Source of the DNA: Aeromicrobium duanguangcaii
GTDB lineage: Bacteria > Actinomycetota > Actinomycetes > Propionibacteriales > Nocardioidaceae
NCBI RefSeq assembly: GCF_024508295.1
Contig: NZ_CP101990.1
Location: forward strand, 310,001-374,000
DNA length: 64,000 nucleotides
Direction of reading: 5' to 3'
The position numbers and the translations under genes were made by a program. Below, piece after piece: positions 57,018 to 64,000 of the stretch (position 1 is the stretch's first letter; each line of letters opens with the position of its first letter). The notes under the pieces were generated by a model. The model did no database searches, was not told the origin of the DNA, and worked only from the letters and a program-made list of their open reading frames with translations.

Positions 57018-57800
57018 ATGAGGATCGCGGTCGTCGGTGGCGGCGTCATGGGTGGCACGTTGGTCGAGGCGATGGCACGTGCCGGTCACGACGACATCGT
57101 CGTGGTCGAGCGCAGTCCGGAACGCCGCGCCGAGCTGGAGGCCCAGGGCCGGGCCACGGCGGCCGACGTCGAGGCCGTCGCGGGCGCCGACGTGGTCCTG
57201 CTCGTGGTGAAGCCGCAGGACGTCGCGACGGTGCTGCCGGTGCTCGCGAGCGCCCTCGACCCCGAGGCGACCGTGGTCTCGCTCGCCGCGGGCGTGCGGA
57301 CGGCCACCATCGAGGAGACCCTGCCGGACTCGGTGTCGGTCGTGCGCGCCATGCCCAACACGCCCGCCGTGATCGGCCGCGGGATGTTCGGGGTCTCCCC
57401 GGGGAGCCGGGTGTCCGACGACCGACTGGACACCGTCGTCGACCTGCTCGGGTCGGGCGGAGAGGTGGTCGTCGTCGACGAGTCGCGCCAGGACGCCGTG
57501 ACCGCCGTGTCCGGCTCGGGTCCGGCCTACGTCTTCTACCTCGCCGAGCAGATGATCGAGGCCGGGATCGATGCCGGCCTCGACCCGGAGGCGGCCCGCA
57601 CCCTCACCGTGCAGACGCTCCTGGGGTCCGCGGAGCTGCTCGCCGGGTCCGACGACCCGCCGGCGGAGCTGCGGCGCCGGGTGACCTCGCCGAACGGAAC
57701 CACGCACGCCGCGATCACCACGTTCGACGACCGGGGCGTGGGCGAGGGCATCCGTGCCGGCGTTCGTGCCGCCGCCGCCCGATCCGCGGAACTAGGCTGA
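57018..57800 (+). CDS. proC: Pyrroline-5-carboxylate reductase
   Basis: A 260-residue enzyme for the last step of proline synthesis. The NAD(P) motif is IAVVGGGVMGGTLVE, then LVVKPQ and VRAMPNTPAVIG, and the C-terminal AVSGSGPAYVFYLAEQMIEAG and SPNGTTHAAI are family signatures. The ATG follows TAGGCT. The last codons contain the promoter hexamer of acuC. Confidence 0.96.
   Translation: MRIAVVGGGVMGGTLVEAMARAGHDDIVVVERSPERRAELEAQGRATAADVEAVAGADVVLLVVKPQDVATVLPVLASALDPEATVVSLAAGVRTATIEETLPDSVSVVRAMPNTPAVIGRGMFGVSPGSRVSDDRLDTVVDLLGSGGEVVVVDESRQDAVTAVSGSGPAYVFYLAEQMIEAGIDAGLDPEAARTLTVQTLLGSAELLAGSDDPPAELRRRVTSPNGTTHAAITTFDDRGVGEGIRAGVRAAAARSAELG
57793..57798 (+). promoter_or_regulatory. -10 hexamer TAGGCT for acuC, inside the proC 3' end
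   Basis: Six bases before the ATG at 57805; its last T is the first base of the proC stop codon. Confidence 0.55.
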
Positions 57801-57804
57801 CGCC

Positions 57805-58980
57805 ATGGAAGAGCGCGCCGTCGTGGTGTTCGACGAACGCCTGACCGAGTACGACTTCGGACCCTCGCACCCGATGGCGCCCATTCGGGTCAAGCTCACG
57901 ATGGCGCTGGCCGACGAGCTCGGCGTCTTGGAGGGCCTCGACGTGGTGGGCGCCCGCCAGGCCACCGAGCAGGAGCTGCTGAGCGTCCACACGCACGACT
58001 ACGTCGAGCGCGTCGTGAACCTCAGCAAGCACCCGACGCACACCGACGCCGCGCACGGCCTCGGCAGCGAGGACAACCCGGTCTTCCGCGGCATGCACGA
58101 GGCGAGCGCCCTGATCGCCGGCGCCAGCCTCGAGGCGGCGCGGCTGGTCTGGACCGGCGAGCGCAAGCGCGCGATCAACGTCAGCGGCGGCCTGCACCAC
58201 GCCATGCCGGGCCGAGCCAGCGGGTTCTGCGTCTACAACGACGTCGCGATGGGCATCAAGTGGATGCTCGACCACGGCGCCCAGAAGATCGTCTACATCG
58301 ACGTCGACGCCCATCACGGCGACGGCGTGCAGGCGATCTTCTATCACGACCCGCGGGTGCTGACGATCTCGTTGCACGAGTCGCCCAAGACGCTCTTCCC
58401 GGGCACCGGCTACTCGACCGAGGTCGGCGCCGAGGGGGCCGAGGGGTCGGCCGTCAACGTGCCGCTGCCGCCGGGCACCTCCGACGCGGGCTGGCTGCGC
58501 GCCTTCCACGCGGTCGTCCCGGCGATCGTGCGCGAGTTCGGCCCCGAGGTGATCGTCAGCCAGCACGGCTGCGACTCGCACATGGACGATCCGCTGACCA
58601 ACCTCATGCTCAGCGTCGACGGCCAGCGCGCCTCGTACCTGGCCGTGCGCGACCTGGCCGAGGAGCTCACGGACGGGAAGTGGCTGGCCACCGGCGGTGG
58701 CGGCTACGCGGTGGTCGACGTCGTGCCGCGGGCGTGGGGCCACCTGCTCGCGATCGTCAGCGGCAACCCGCTCCCGCCCGAGACCGAGACGCCGGAGGCG
58801 TGGCGCCGGGCGGTCGAGGAGCTGCGCGGGCAGCCCGCGCCGACACGGATGACCGACGGCCGGCGGGCCCTGTACCGCCCGTGGGAAGAGGGCTACGACC
58901 CCGCGTCCTGGCTCGATCGCTCGATCCAGGCGACCCGCACGGAAACTTTTCCTCTGAATGGTCTCGATCCCTCGTATTGA
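57805..58980 (+). CDS. acuC: Acetoin utilization protein AcuC, class I-type lysine deacetylase
   Basis: A 391-residue histone-deacetylase-fold enzyme. GGLHHAMPGRASGFCVYND carries the catalytic His pair, IDVDAHHGDGVQ the zinc Asp and His, SQHGCDSHMDDP the second zinc Asp, and GGGGYAV the Gly-rich Tyr region. In Bacillus AcuC deacetylates acetyl-CoA synthetase. The metal site is complete. No acetoin or acsA genes adjoin, so the target is unknown. Confidence 0.9.
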   Translation: MEERAVVVFDERLTEYDFGPSHPMAPIRVKLTMALADELGVLEGLDVVGARQATEQELLSVHTHDYVERVVNLSKHPTHTDAAHGLGSEDNPVFRGMHEASALIAGASLEAARLVWTGERKRAINVSGGLHHAMPGRASGFCVYNDVAMGIKWMLDHGAQKIVYIDVDAHHGDGVQAIFYHDPRVLTISLHESPKTLFPGTGYSTEVGAEGAEGSAVNVPLPPGTSDAGWLRAFHAVVPAIVREFGPEVIVSQHGCDSHMDDPLTNLMLSVDGQRASYLAVRDLAEELTDGKWLATGGGGYAVVDVVPRAWGHLLAIVSGNPLPPETETPEAWRRAVEELRGQPAPTRMTDGRRALYRPWEEGYDPASWLDRSIQATRTETFPLNGLDPSY

Positions 58981-59011
58981 GGTAATTTCCCGGTGTAACT
59001 GGGTGTTTCAC

Positions 59012-59028
59012 TGTACGCGGGCGGTACA
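59012..59028. promoter_or_regulatory. Dyad TGTAC-N7-GTACA upstream of the HTH gene
   Basis: Perfect 5-base arms. A second dyad, GGCGTA-AGG-TACGCC, lies at 59045-59059. Both precede the promoter of the small HTH gene and may be operators. Confidence 0.4.
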
Positions 59029-59109
59029 GAAGAGTGCCCGGTTTGGCGTAAGGTACGCCGGGCGCGGATGAGTTTCAAATAATGTGTTCCCACCGGACTC
59101 ATCTGCCAC

Positions 59110-59115
59110 TAGTCT
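59110..59115 (+). promoter_or_regulatory. -10 hexamer TAGTCT of the HTH gene
   Basis: A start near 59122 would give a leader of about 70 bases that opens with the long hairpin. Confidence 0.5.
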
Positions 59116-59125
59116 TCACAACAAG

Positions 59126-59169
59126 CACGCGCGCTCACTCTCCGGTGGGGAAGCCGGAGAGCGCGCGTG
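59126..59169 (+). promoter_or_regulatory. Long leader hairpin before the HTH gene
   Basis: CACGCGCGCTC plus CTCTCCGG-type bases (59126-59145, with a four-base bulge) pair with CCGGAGAGCGCGCGTG (59154-59169) over loop TGGGGAAG, just upstream of GGGAGG. Attenuator, RNA-stability element or regulatory target. Confidence 0.6.
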
Positions 59170-59191
59170 CCCCTGGGAGGATGGTGTGGAG

Positions 59192-59377
59192 ATGTCTGAG
59201 GGAACCCGTTTCATGACCGTTGCCGAGGTCGCGGACCAGATCCGCGTCTCGAAGATGACGGTGTACCGACTCGTGCATTCCGGCGAACTCGAGGCCGTGC
59301 GCGTGGGCCGTTCCTTCCGTGTGCCCGAGCACGCGGTCGAGGAACTGCTGAGCAAGTCGTTCTACCAAGCCGGCTGA
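59192..59377 (+). CDS. Excisionase-type winged-helix DNA-binding protein (Rv0500A-like)
   Basis: A 61-residue protein, essentially one MerR/excisionase HTH: FMTVAEVADQIRVSKMTVYRLVHSGELEAVRVGRSFRVPEHAVEELL (read as continuous blocks). This type lies between proC and the bS22 gene in many actinobacteria and is probably a conserved regulator, not a phage remnant. GGGAGG at 59175-59180 is 11 bases from ATG 59192 and five from an in-frame GTG at 59186, so two extra residues are possible. Confidence 0.88.
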   Translation: MSEGTRFMTVAEVADQIRVSKMTVYRLVHSGELEAVRVGRSFRVPEHAVEELLSKSFYQAG

Positions 59378-59463
59378 CGCGTCCGGCGGTTCGCGGGGGG
59401 CGGACCGCCGGGGCGACAGCCGTGCCGACGCCACCGCGTGTGCGCCTGGTGGGTGCGATCGCC

Positions 59464-59469
59464 TAGTGT
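59464..59469 (+). promoter_or_regulatory. -10 hexamer TAGTGT for the bS22 gene
   Basis: Leaves a leader of about 35 bases with GAGGTG before the GTG. Confidence 0.5.
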
Positions 59470-59510
59470 TTGGTCTGTCCTGTGTGTGAAAGATCAGATT
59501 GAGGTGAGTC

Positions 59511-59612
59511 GTGGGTTCTGTCATCAAGAAGCGCCGTAAGCGGATGTCGAAGAAGAAGCACCGCAAGATGCTGAAGCGCACTCGCGTGCAGCGTCGCCGT
59601 CTGGGCAAGTGA
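59511..59612 (+). CDS. Small ribosomal subunit protein bS22 (AURKAIP1/COX24 type)
   Basis: A 33-residue protein, [20 protein letters not shown] and so on, with 18 Lys or Arg. It is the tiny basic protein seen in actinobacterial ribosomes (mycobacterial Rv0500B) and binds the 30S subunit near the decoding centre. GTG start with GAGGTG eight bases upstream. It is three bases from the epimerase start. Confidence 0.92.
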   Translation: MGSVIKKRRKRMSKKKHRKMLKRTRVQRRRLGK

Positions 59613-59615
59613 CCG

Positions 59616-60590
59616 ATGTCCGGGGTCGTCCTCGTCACGGGCGCGGCCACGCCCGGCGTGGCACATGCCGCGCGGCGCATCGCTGAAGCGGGTGACGTCA
59701 GGGTCGTAGCAGTCGACACGACCTTGCCCACCGACGATCTCGGGTCAGTCAAATTCGTGCGTGCGGACATCCGCACGCCGGTCATCTCCAAGGTTCTCGC
59801 CGTCGAGGACATCGACACCGTGGTCCACATGGACCTGGCGCCGATGCGCTCGCGCGGTGGCGGAAGCGCCACCAAGGAGATCAATGTCATCGGCACGATG
59901 CAGGTCCTCGCGGCGTGCCAGCGGGCCGAGGCGGTCCGCCGGGTCGTCCTGGCCAGCAGCGCCGCCGTCTATGGCGCGTCGCCGCGCGACCCGGCGGTGT
60001 TCACCGAGTCCGCGACGGCCCGCGGCGGCACCAAGTCGGGCTTCGCCAAGGACATCGTCGAGGTCGAGGGGTACACCCGCGGCTTCGCTCGGCGGCGCCC
60101 CGACGTGAGTGTGACGACCCTGCGCATGGCGCAGTGGCTCTCTCCCCACTTCACGACGGTCCTGGGAACGTACTTCTCGAACCCCGTCCTGCCGGTGCCG
60201 ATGGGCTTCGACGCCCGCCTGCAGCTGTTGCACCCCGACGACGCGCTGGAGGTCATCTCGCGCGCCGCGCTCGAGGACCACCCCGGCACGTTCAACGTCG
60301 CCGGCGACGGTGTCCTGATGCTGACGCAGGCCGCGCGCATGCTGGGCAAGCCCACCTTGCCCATCCCGCCGCTGGGCTTCGGCTCGGTCCTGCGCCAGAT
60401 GGTGCACTTCATGGGCTCGGACGTGTCGCCGGGCGTGCACCGGCTGCTGACGTACGGCCGCGTGCTGGACACCACCGCCCTGCGTGAGATCTTCGGCTAC
60501 AGTCCCCGGCACACGACGCGCGAGACCTTCGAGTGGTACGCAGAATCGGCGCGCCCGGGTCTGTTGCACGCATGGGGGATCACGCGATGA
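59616..60590 (+). CDS. NAD-dependent epimerase/dehydratase family protein
   Basis: A 324-residue extended SDR-like protein. The dinucleotide motif is modified (VLVTGAATPGVAHAARRI) and the YxxxK catalytic pair is not found where expected after VLASSAAVYGASPRD (the following segment reads KSGFAKDIVEVEGY). It corresponds to mycobacterial galE2 (Rv0501) by position. It may bind NAD without ordinary epimerase activity. It overlaps the acyltransferase by four bases (ATGA). Confidence 0.85.
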   Translation: MSGVVLVTGAATPGVAHAARRIAEAGDVRVVAVDTTLPTDDLGSVKFVRADIRTPVISKVLAVEDIDTVVHMDLAPMRSRGGGSATKEINVIGTMQVLAACQRAEAVRRVVLASSAAVYGASPRDPAVFTESATARGGTKSGFAKDIVEVEGYTRGFARRRPDVSVTTLRMAQWLSPHFTTVLGTYFSNPVLPVPMGFDARLQLLHPDDALEVISRAALEDHPGTFNVAGDGVLMLTQAARMLGKPTLPIPPLGFGSVLRQMVHFMGSDVSPGVHRLLTYGRVLDTTALREIFGYSPRHTTRETFEWYAESARPGLLHAWGITR

Positions 60591-61981
60591 ACGACAACCT
60601 CAAGGGGATCGGCACGTCCGGTCCCGCCGGTCGCGGCAACGGCTCGACGTCCCCGTCGCGCGCCGCCCGGTCGCTCGCCGGGCCTGCGGCGGGACAGGCG
60701 CGCAAGCCCGCGGCCAAGAAGACCGCCGATGCGAAGAAGTCCGCCCCCACGAAGTCCGCCACCGCGAAGAAGGCCGCGCCCCAGGCCGCTGCCACGGCGA
60801 AGACTGCGGCGACGAAGAAGACCACGACGGCGAAGAAGCCGACCGCGAAGAAGCCGACCGCGGCGAAGAAGCCGACCGCGAAGAAGACCACGTCGGCGAG
60901 GAAGCCCGCCGCCAAGAAGACCGCGAAGCAGACGGCCGCCGCGAAGCCGGCGGAGCCGTCCGGCGTGCGCGAGTCCGTGGGCCCCGATCCCGCCGAGGAC
61001 CCGACCTCCTCGTCGCGTCATCGGCACCTGCATTCCGTCCCCGAGGACGAGGGGCCCGGCCCGCAGGCGCCCCCGTACGAGGCCACCGCCGACCTCGATC
61101 CCGAGGACGTCGCCGCCGCGTTCGCCGAGGGCGCCCGCCGACTGCTCGGAACCGACTGGCAGGCCAAGATCGGCGACATCGCCGGCAGCCTGCGTCGGCG
61201 CCTCTCGGGCGACTACTCGGTCGACGAGTTCGGCCTCGACCCCGAAGTGGTCGATCTCCTGTCGCACCTGGTCGAGCCGCTGGCCGAGAGCTGGTTCCGC
61301 CTGCAGGTCCGCGGTATCGAGAACATCCCCGCCGACGGCGGCGCCCTGCTCGTGGCCAACCACTCGGGCACCGTGCCCGTCGACGGCCTCATCACCGGCT
61401 ACGCGGTCCGCAAGCACACCGGCCGGGCCATCCGTCCCCTGGGCGCCGACCTGGTCTTCCGGCTGCCCTACGTCGGCCAGATCGCTCGCAAGATGGGCGC
61501 CACGCTGGCCTGCGCCGAGGACGCCGAGCGACTGCTGACCTCCGGCGAGCTCGCCGCCGTGTGGCCCGAGGGCTTCAAGGGCGTCGGCAAGCCGTTCAGC
61601 GAGCGGTACAAGCTGCAGCGCTTCGGTCGCGGCGGCTTCGTCTCGTCGGCCATGCGGGCCCAGGTGCCGATCATCCCGGTCTCGATCGTCGGAGCCGAGG
61701 AGATCTATCCGCTGATCGGCAACATCCCGTCGCTCGCCCGGCTGATGGGCGTGCCGTACATCCCGATCACGCCGTTCTTCCCGCTGCTGGGCCCGCTGGG
61801 ACTCGTCCCGCTGCCGAGCAAGTGGATCATCGAGTTCGGTGAGCCGATCCGCACCGACGCGTATCCGCCCGAGTCCGCCGACGACCCGATGCTGCTGTTC
61901 AACGTCACCGACCAGGTGCGCGAGACGATCCAGCAGACGCTCTACAACCTGCTCGTCGAGCGCGGCAACCCCTTCATCTGA
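60587..61981 (+). CDS. Acyltransferase with a histone-H1-like Lys/Ala N-terminal tail
   Basis: A 464-residue protein in the place of mycobacterial Rv0502. The C-terminal two thirds is a PlsC-like acyltransferase: LLVANHSGTVPVDGL (HX4D), VWPEGFKGVGKPF, VPIIPVSIVGAEEIYP. Residues 35-120 are a low-complexity tail rich in KKPTAKK and AAKK units, like histone H1 or HupB tails, then an acidic stretch. The core probably acylates a lysolipid; the role of the tail is unknown. The ATG overlaps the epimerase stop. Confidence 0.85.
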   Translation: MNDNLKGIGTSGPAGRGNGSTSPSRAARSLAGPAAGQARKPAAKKTADAKKSAPTKSATAKKAAPQAAATAKTAATKKTTTAKKPTAKKPTAAKKPTAKKTTSARKPAAKKTAKQTAAAKPAEPSGVRESVGPDPAEDPTSSSRHRHLHSVPEDEGPGPQAPPYEATADLDPEDVAAAFAEGARRLLGTDWQAKIGDIAGSLRRRLSGDYSVDEFGLDPEVVDLLSHLVEPLAESWFRLQVRGIENIPADGGALLVANHSGTVPVDGLITGYAVRKHTGRAIRPLGADLVFRLPYVGQIARKMGATLACAEDAERLLTSGELAAVWPEGFKGVGKPFSERYKLQRFGRGGFVSSAMRAQVPIIPVSIVGAEEIYPLIGNIPSLARLMGVPYIPITPFFPLLGPLGLVPLPSKWIIEFGEPIRTDAYPPESADDPMLLFNVTDQVRETIQQTLYNLLVERGNPFI

Positions 61982-62004
61982 CCGATCGAGCCAGGAGGCA
62001 CGGT

Positions 62005-62742
62005 ATGTCCCACGGACGTCCCGACCTGCGGCTCGACGCGCCCACCCTGGAGCCGTCCGAGGACGTCGTCCAGCGGCTGGCCGCGACCGCGCGACTGAAC
62101 GGCTCTCCGCGGGCGGCGCGACGACACCGGCTCGCGATCGTCGCAGCGTCCTTCCTGGGCGTCAGCGCGATCTCGGCAGGTGGGGCGTGGGCCGTCGGCG
62201 CGATCGAGGTCCCGCTGCTGCCGGCGTCGCCGCTGAAGCCGGCCGCCGTCGCGCCCGACCCGCCGCGGGATCGCCACGTGGGCCAGCCGGCTCGCGGCGC
62301 ACCTGCGGCTCCCGGAGCCGAGGTGGCCTCCCGGCTTCCCGCCCGACTTCCCGCATCAACCCCCGAAGCCGATCGCGAGGCCCCTCGGATCGTGGATCGC
62401 CCGGCGCGGAGCATGGCACGGGAGGAGAGGCGCCCCGACGCGCGCCGCGCGGCGCCGGAGGAGTCCCGCCGCGACCAGGGTCGGTGGCGCCGCGACGTGA
62501 AGGGCGACCGCGGGCGCGACCGCGGCCGCGGGCCCGAGAAGTCCCGACCACGCCAGGATCGCGACGAGAGGTTCGAAGGCCGCGGCCAGTGGGACCACGA
62601 TGGCGACCGGCGGAACGAGCGGCGCGAGGACCGGGGCGAGTGGGGCATGACCGACCGCGATCGACCGGACGGTCGGGGCGGGACCGATCGCGATCGACCG
62701 GACGGTCGGGGCGGGAACGATCGGGGCGCCGGCGATGACTGA
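62005..62742 (+). CDS. Single-helix membrane protein with Arg/Asp-rich tail, possible anti-sigma factor
   Basis: A 245-residue protein: a cytoplasmic N-terminus of about 45 residues, one membrane helix (RLAIVAASFLGVSAISAGG), a Pro/Ala linker, and a long tail dominated by Arg, Asp and Gly, with an 11-residue repeat (DRDRPDGRGGT, DRDRPDGRGGN). AGGAGG precedes the ATG by six bases. It overlaps the sigma factor gene by eight bases, so it is a candidate anti-sigma or sensor partner, though gene order is opposite to the usual. No zinc-anti-sigma HxxxCxxC motif is present. Confidence 0.6.
   Translation: MSHGRPDLRLDAPTLEPSEDVVQRLAATARLNGSPRAARRHRLAIVAASFLGVSAISAGGAWAVGAIEVPLLPASPLKPAAVAPDPPRDRHVGQPARGAPAAPGAEVASRLPARLPASTPEADREAPRIVDRPARSMAREERRPDARRAAPEESRRDQGRWRRDVKGDRGRDRGRGPEKSRPRQDRDERFEGRGQWDHDGDRRNERREDRGEWGMTDRDRPDGRGGTDRDRPDGRGGNDRGAGDD
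62656..62716 (+). repeat. 28-bp direct repeat, 2 copies
   Basis: Copies at 62656-62683 and 62689-62716, 33 bases apart, encode the duplicated 11-residue unit. Confidence 0.92.
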
Positions 62743-63295
62743 CGACTCCGTCGTCGCCCGGGCCAAGCAGGGCGACCCCGAGGCCTGGCGCGAGCTCTAC
62801 CGCGCCCACGCGGGGCGGCTGGTGGCGTGGCTCCAGACCCGGCCCACGGGCGACACGGCCGCCGCCGCCGAGGACGTGGCCAGCCAGGCGTGGTCCGTGG
62901 CAGCCGAGAAGATCGCCCAGTTCGAGGGCTCCTGCGACGACTTCGGCGGCTGGCTCTTCGGGATCGCCCGGCGGCTCAGCGCGACGTCGCGTCGGACGTG
63001 GCAGCGACGCAACACCCGTCCCGAGGATGTCGGCGACCTGCTCGACACGGTGCCCGATCACGGGGCCGAGGTGGTCCAGCAGGACTGGGTGCGCCTCGTG
63101 CTGGCGCAGCTGCCGCCGCGGGAGCGGGCGGCGGTGGGACTGGTCGACGGTCTCGGGTGGAGCCCGCACGCCGCTGCCGAGGTCCTGGGCGTCAGCGCCG
63201 TCGCGCTGCGCGTGGCCCGTCACCGCGGACTCCGCCGGCTCGCCCGCTCGGGGTACGTGCCGGGTGTCCGGGTGCGCCCCGCGCCCCGCGGCTGA
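62735..63295 (+). CDS. RNA polymerase sigma factor, sigma-70 family (ECF-like)
   Basis: A 186-residue sigma factor with region 2 (WRELYRAHAGRLVAWLQTR to FGGWLFGIARRLSATSRR) and region 4 (LPPRERAAVGLVDGLGWSPHAAAEVLGVSAVALRVARHRGLRRL, in parts). It has no region 1 or 3. The region 4 HTH is complete. It is translationally coupled to the preceding membrane protein. The target promoter is unknown. Confidence 0.85.
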   Translation: MTDDSVVARAKQGDPEAWRELYRAHAGRLVAWLQTRPTGDTAAAAEDVASQAWSVAAEKIAQFEGSCDDFGGWLFGIARRLSATSRRTWQRRNTRPEDVGDLLDTVPDHGAEVVQQDWVRLVLAQLPPRERAAVGLVDGLGWSPHAAAEVLGVSAVALRVARHRGLRRLARSGYVPGVRVRPAPRG

Positions 63296-63430
63296 AGGGG
63301 AGTCCGAAGGCCGGACATGAGAGAGGCCGGCCCGCCCGGGGGTTGGACGGACCGGCCCGGCGCCTCATCGTGCTGCGAGGCGGGCCTCCGAGCCGGCGGT
63401 GCGGGGTCGCCGGCGCGGAGGGGTCCAGGG

Positions 63431-63449
63431 GGCAGTCCCAAGGACTGCC
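63431..63449. terminator. Hairpin in the convergent gap after the sigma gene
   Basis: GGCAGTCC-CAA-GGACTGCC, a perfect 8-bp stem with a 3-base loop. It lies between the sigma gene and the MMPL gene. The remaining 63296-63521 is GC-rich and shows no gene. Confidence 0.5.
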
Positions 63450-63521
63450 GACACTGGCTACCTGTCACGAGGTCGCCCAGGCGTTACACGCCCGCGCATC
63501 TTTCCCGTCGCAGCCGGCGGA

Positions 63522-64000
63522 CTACTCCTTCGCGCCGAGGCTCTTGAGCAGCTGATCGCCCTCGATGTCGAGGTCGGGCAGCGCCCGGTCGAGCCAGGCC
63601 GGCAGCCGCCACGCGCGGTCACCGAACATGGCCATCAGCGCCGGCACGAGCGTCATGCGCACCAGGAACGCGTCGATCGCGATCGCGATCGCCAGGGCGA
63701 AGCCGATCTGCTTGATCATCGGGTCGCCGTTGAAGATGAAGCCGGCGAACACGGCGGTCATGATGACCGCCGCCGCGACGACGACGCGGCTCGAGTGCGT
63801 GAAGCCGTCGATCACCGACTCGCGGCCACCGTGCCCGTGCACCCACGACTCGCGCATCGACGACACCAGGAACACCTGGTAGTCCATCGCCAGGCCGTAG
63901 GCGATGCCGGTCACGAGGATCGGCAGCAGCGCCATGACCGGACCGGTCGAGTCCAGCCCGAAGAGGTTGTTGAGCCACCCCCACTGGAACACGGCGGTGG
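63522..64000 (-). CDS. MMPL family transporter, C-terminal fragment
   Basis: The last 159 or so residues of an RND/MMPL transporter that continues beyond the right edge. Visible are the end of a periplasmic domain, then helices LPILVTGIAYGLAMDYQVFL (the conserved GxxxDY segment), VVVAAAVIMTAVFAGFIF and IGFALAIAIAIDAFLVRMTL. The substrate is probably a lipid or drug. The direction is toward the sigma gene. Confidence 0.9.
   Translation of the reverse strand, partial: TAVFQWGWLNNLFGLDSTGPVMALLPILVTGIAYGLAMDYQVFLVSSMRESWVHGHGGRESVIDGFTHSSRVVVAAAVIMTAVFAGFIFNGDPMIKQIGFALAIAIAIDAFLVRMTLVPALMAMFGDRAWRLPAWLDRALPDLDIEGDQLLKSLGAKE

Noticed and set aside
59192..59377. Excisionase-like HTH as a prophage remnant
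   Set aside because: It lies between proC and the bS22 gene as in many actinobacteria, with no integrase or phage genes.
62656..62716. Direct repeats as sigma or replication iterons
   Set aside because: They are in-frame, period 33, and encode a repeated peptide; only two copies occur.

Overview
This window comes from a GC-rich (about 70 percent) actinobacterial chromosome. The best guess is a member of the Propionibacteriales close to Aeromicrobium or Nocardioides. The grounds are the extreme G/C bias at third codon positions, a 33-residue bS22-type ribosomal protein gene, a tmsA-tmsB pair for 10-methyl (tuberculostearic-type) fatty acids, a fused MnhAB antiporter subunit, and gene orders known from mycobacteria. 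The genus is an inference; the class is secure. Both ends are cut inside genes (gluQ at the left, an MMPL transporter at the right). I see no prophage, insertion sequence, CRISPR array or rRNA. There are two tRNA genes (Glu-TTC, Lys-TTT).

Layout. 1-2.1 kb: gluQ, an MBL-fold hydrolase, a deazaflavin nitroreductase-like protein and a DUF2238-like membrane protein, all on the minus strand, then tRNA-Glu. 2.2-6.7 kb (plus): a small zinc protease, a pirin, tmsA-tmsB and exonuclease III, mostly coupled by overlapping stop/start codons. 6.7-12.8 kb (minus): a complete Mrp/Mnh cation/proton antiporter operon (mnhAB-C-D-E-F-G). 12.9-17.9 kb: a membrane protein plus a DnaQ-like exonuclease, then lysoplasmalogenase-hydrolase-phosphoglucomutase on the minus strand. 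17.9-21.6 kb (minus): a secreted trio (CAP-like protein, DUF1800, DUF1501). 21.7-24.9 kb (minus): three consecutive coiled-coil, DivIVA-like proteins. 25-30.6 kb: a lipoprotein, an NADP oxidoreductase, tRNA-Lys and a 1179-residue secreted repeat protein. 30.6-38.2 kb: a pyruvyltransferase-like protein, then DUF2520-panC-panD-coaX, GDPD, a PlsC-like acyltransferase and lysS. 38.3-49.7 kb: a haem-binding-like protein, an M20 peptidase, a YhiM-like membrane protein, clpC, a GrpB-like protein, mutY, disA and radA. 49.8-62 kb: a block with the order of the mycobacterial ppx2-proC region (cysteine-rich protein, Ppx/GppA, TIM-barrel protein, proC, HTH protein, bS22, epimerase, acyltransferase), with acuC and other genes inserted. 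62-64 kb: a membrane protein, a sigma factor and the MMPL fragment.

How the genes work together. The pantothenate/CoA genes (panC, panD, coaX, with a PanG-like candidate for the ketopantoate step) form one overlapping operon. Genome-maintenance genes (xth, mutY, disA, radA, a DnaQ-like exonuclease) are spread through the window. Membrane lipids are served by tmsAB, two acyltransferases, lysoplasmalogenase and GDPD. The coiled-coil trio probably acts at the cell pole or septum. Many genes carry a TANNNT-like hexamer 5-8 bases upstream of the start codon, often with no Shine-Dalgarno sequence, which points to widespread leaderless transcription and helps to fix several starts.

Items most worth following up are the operon of three DivIVA-like proteins, the DUF1501/DUF1800/CAP-like secreted operon, a 63-bp AT-rich palindrome after coaX, a ClgR-like box before clpC next to a decayed small gene, the duplicated disA 3' end, a hairpin that would mask a ribosome site at 38.3 kb, and a histone-H1-like tail fused to an acyltransferase.
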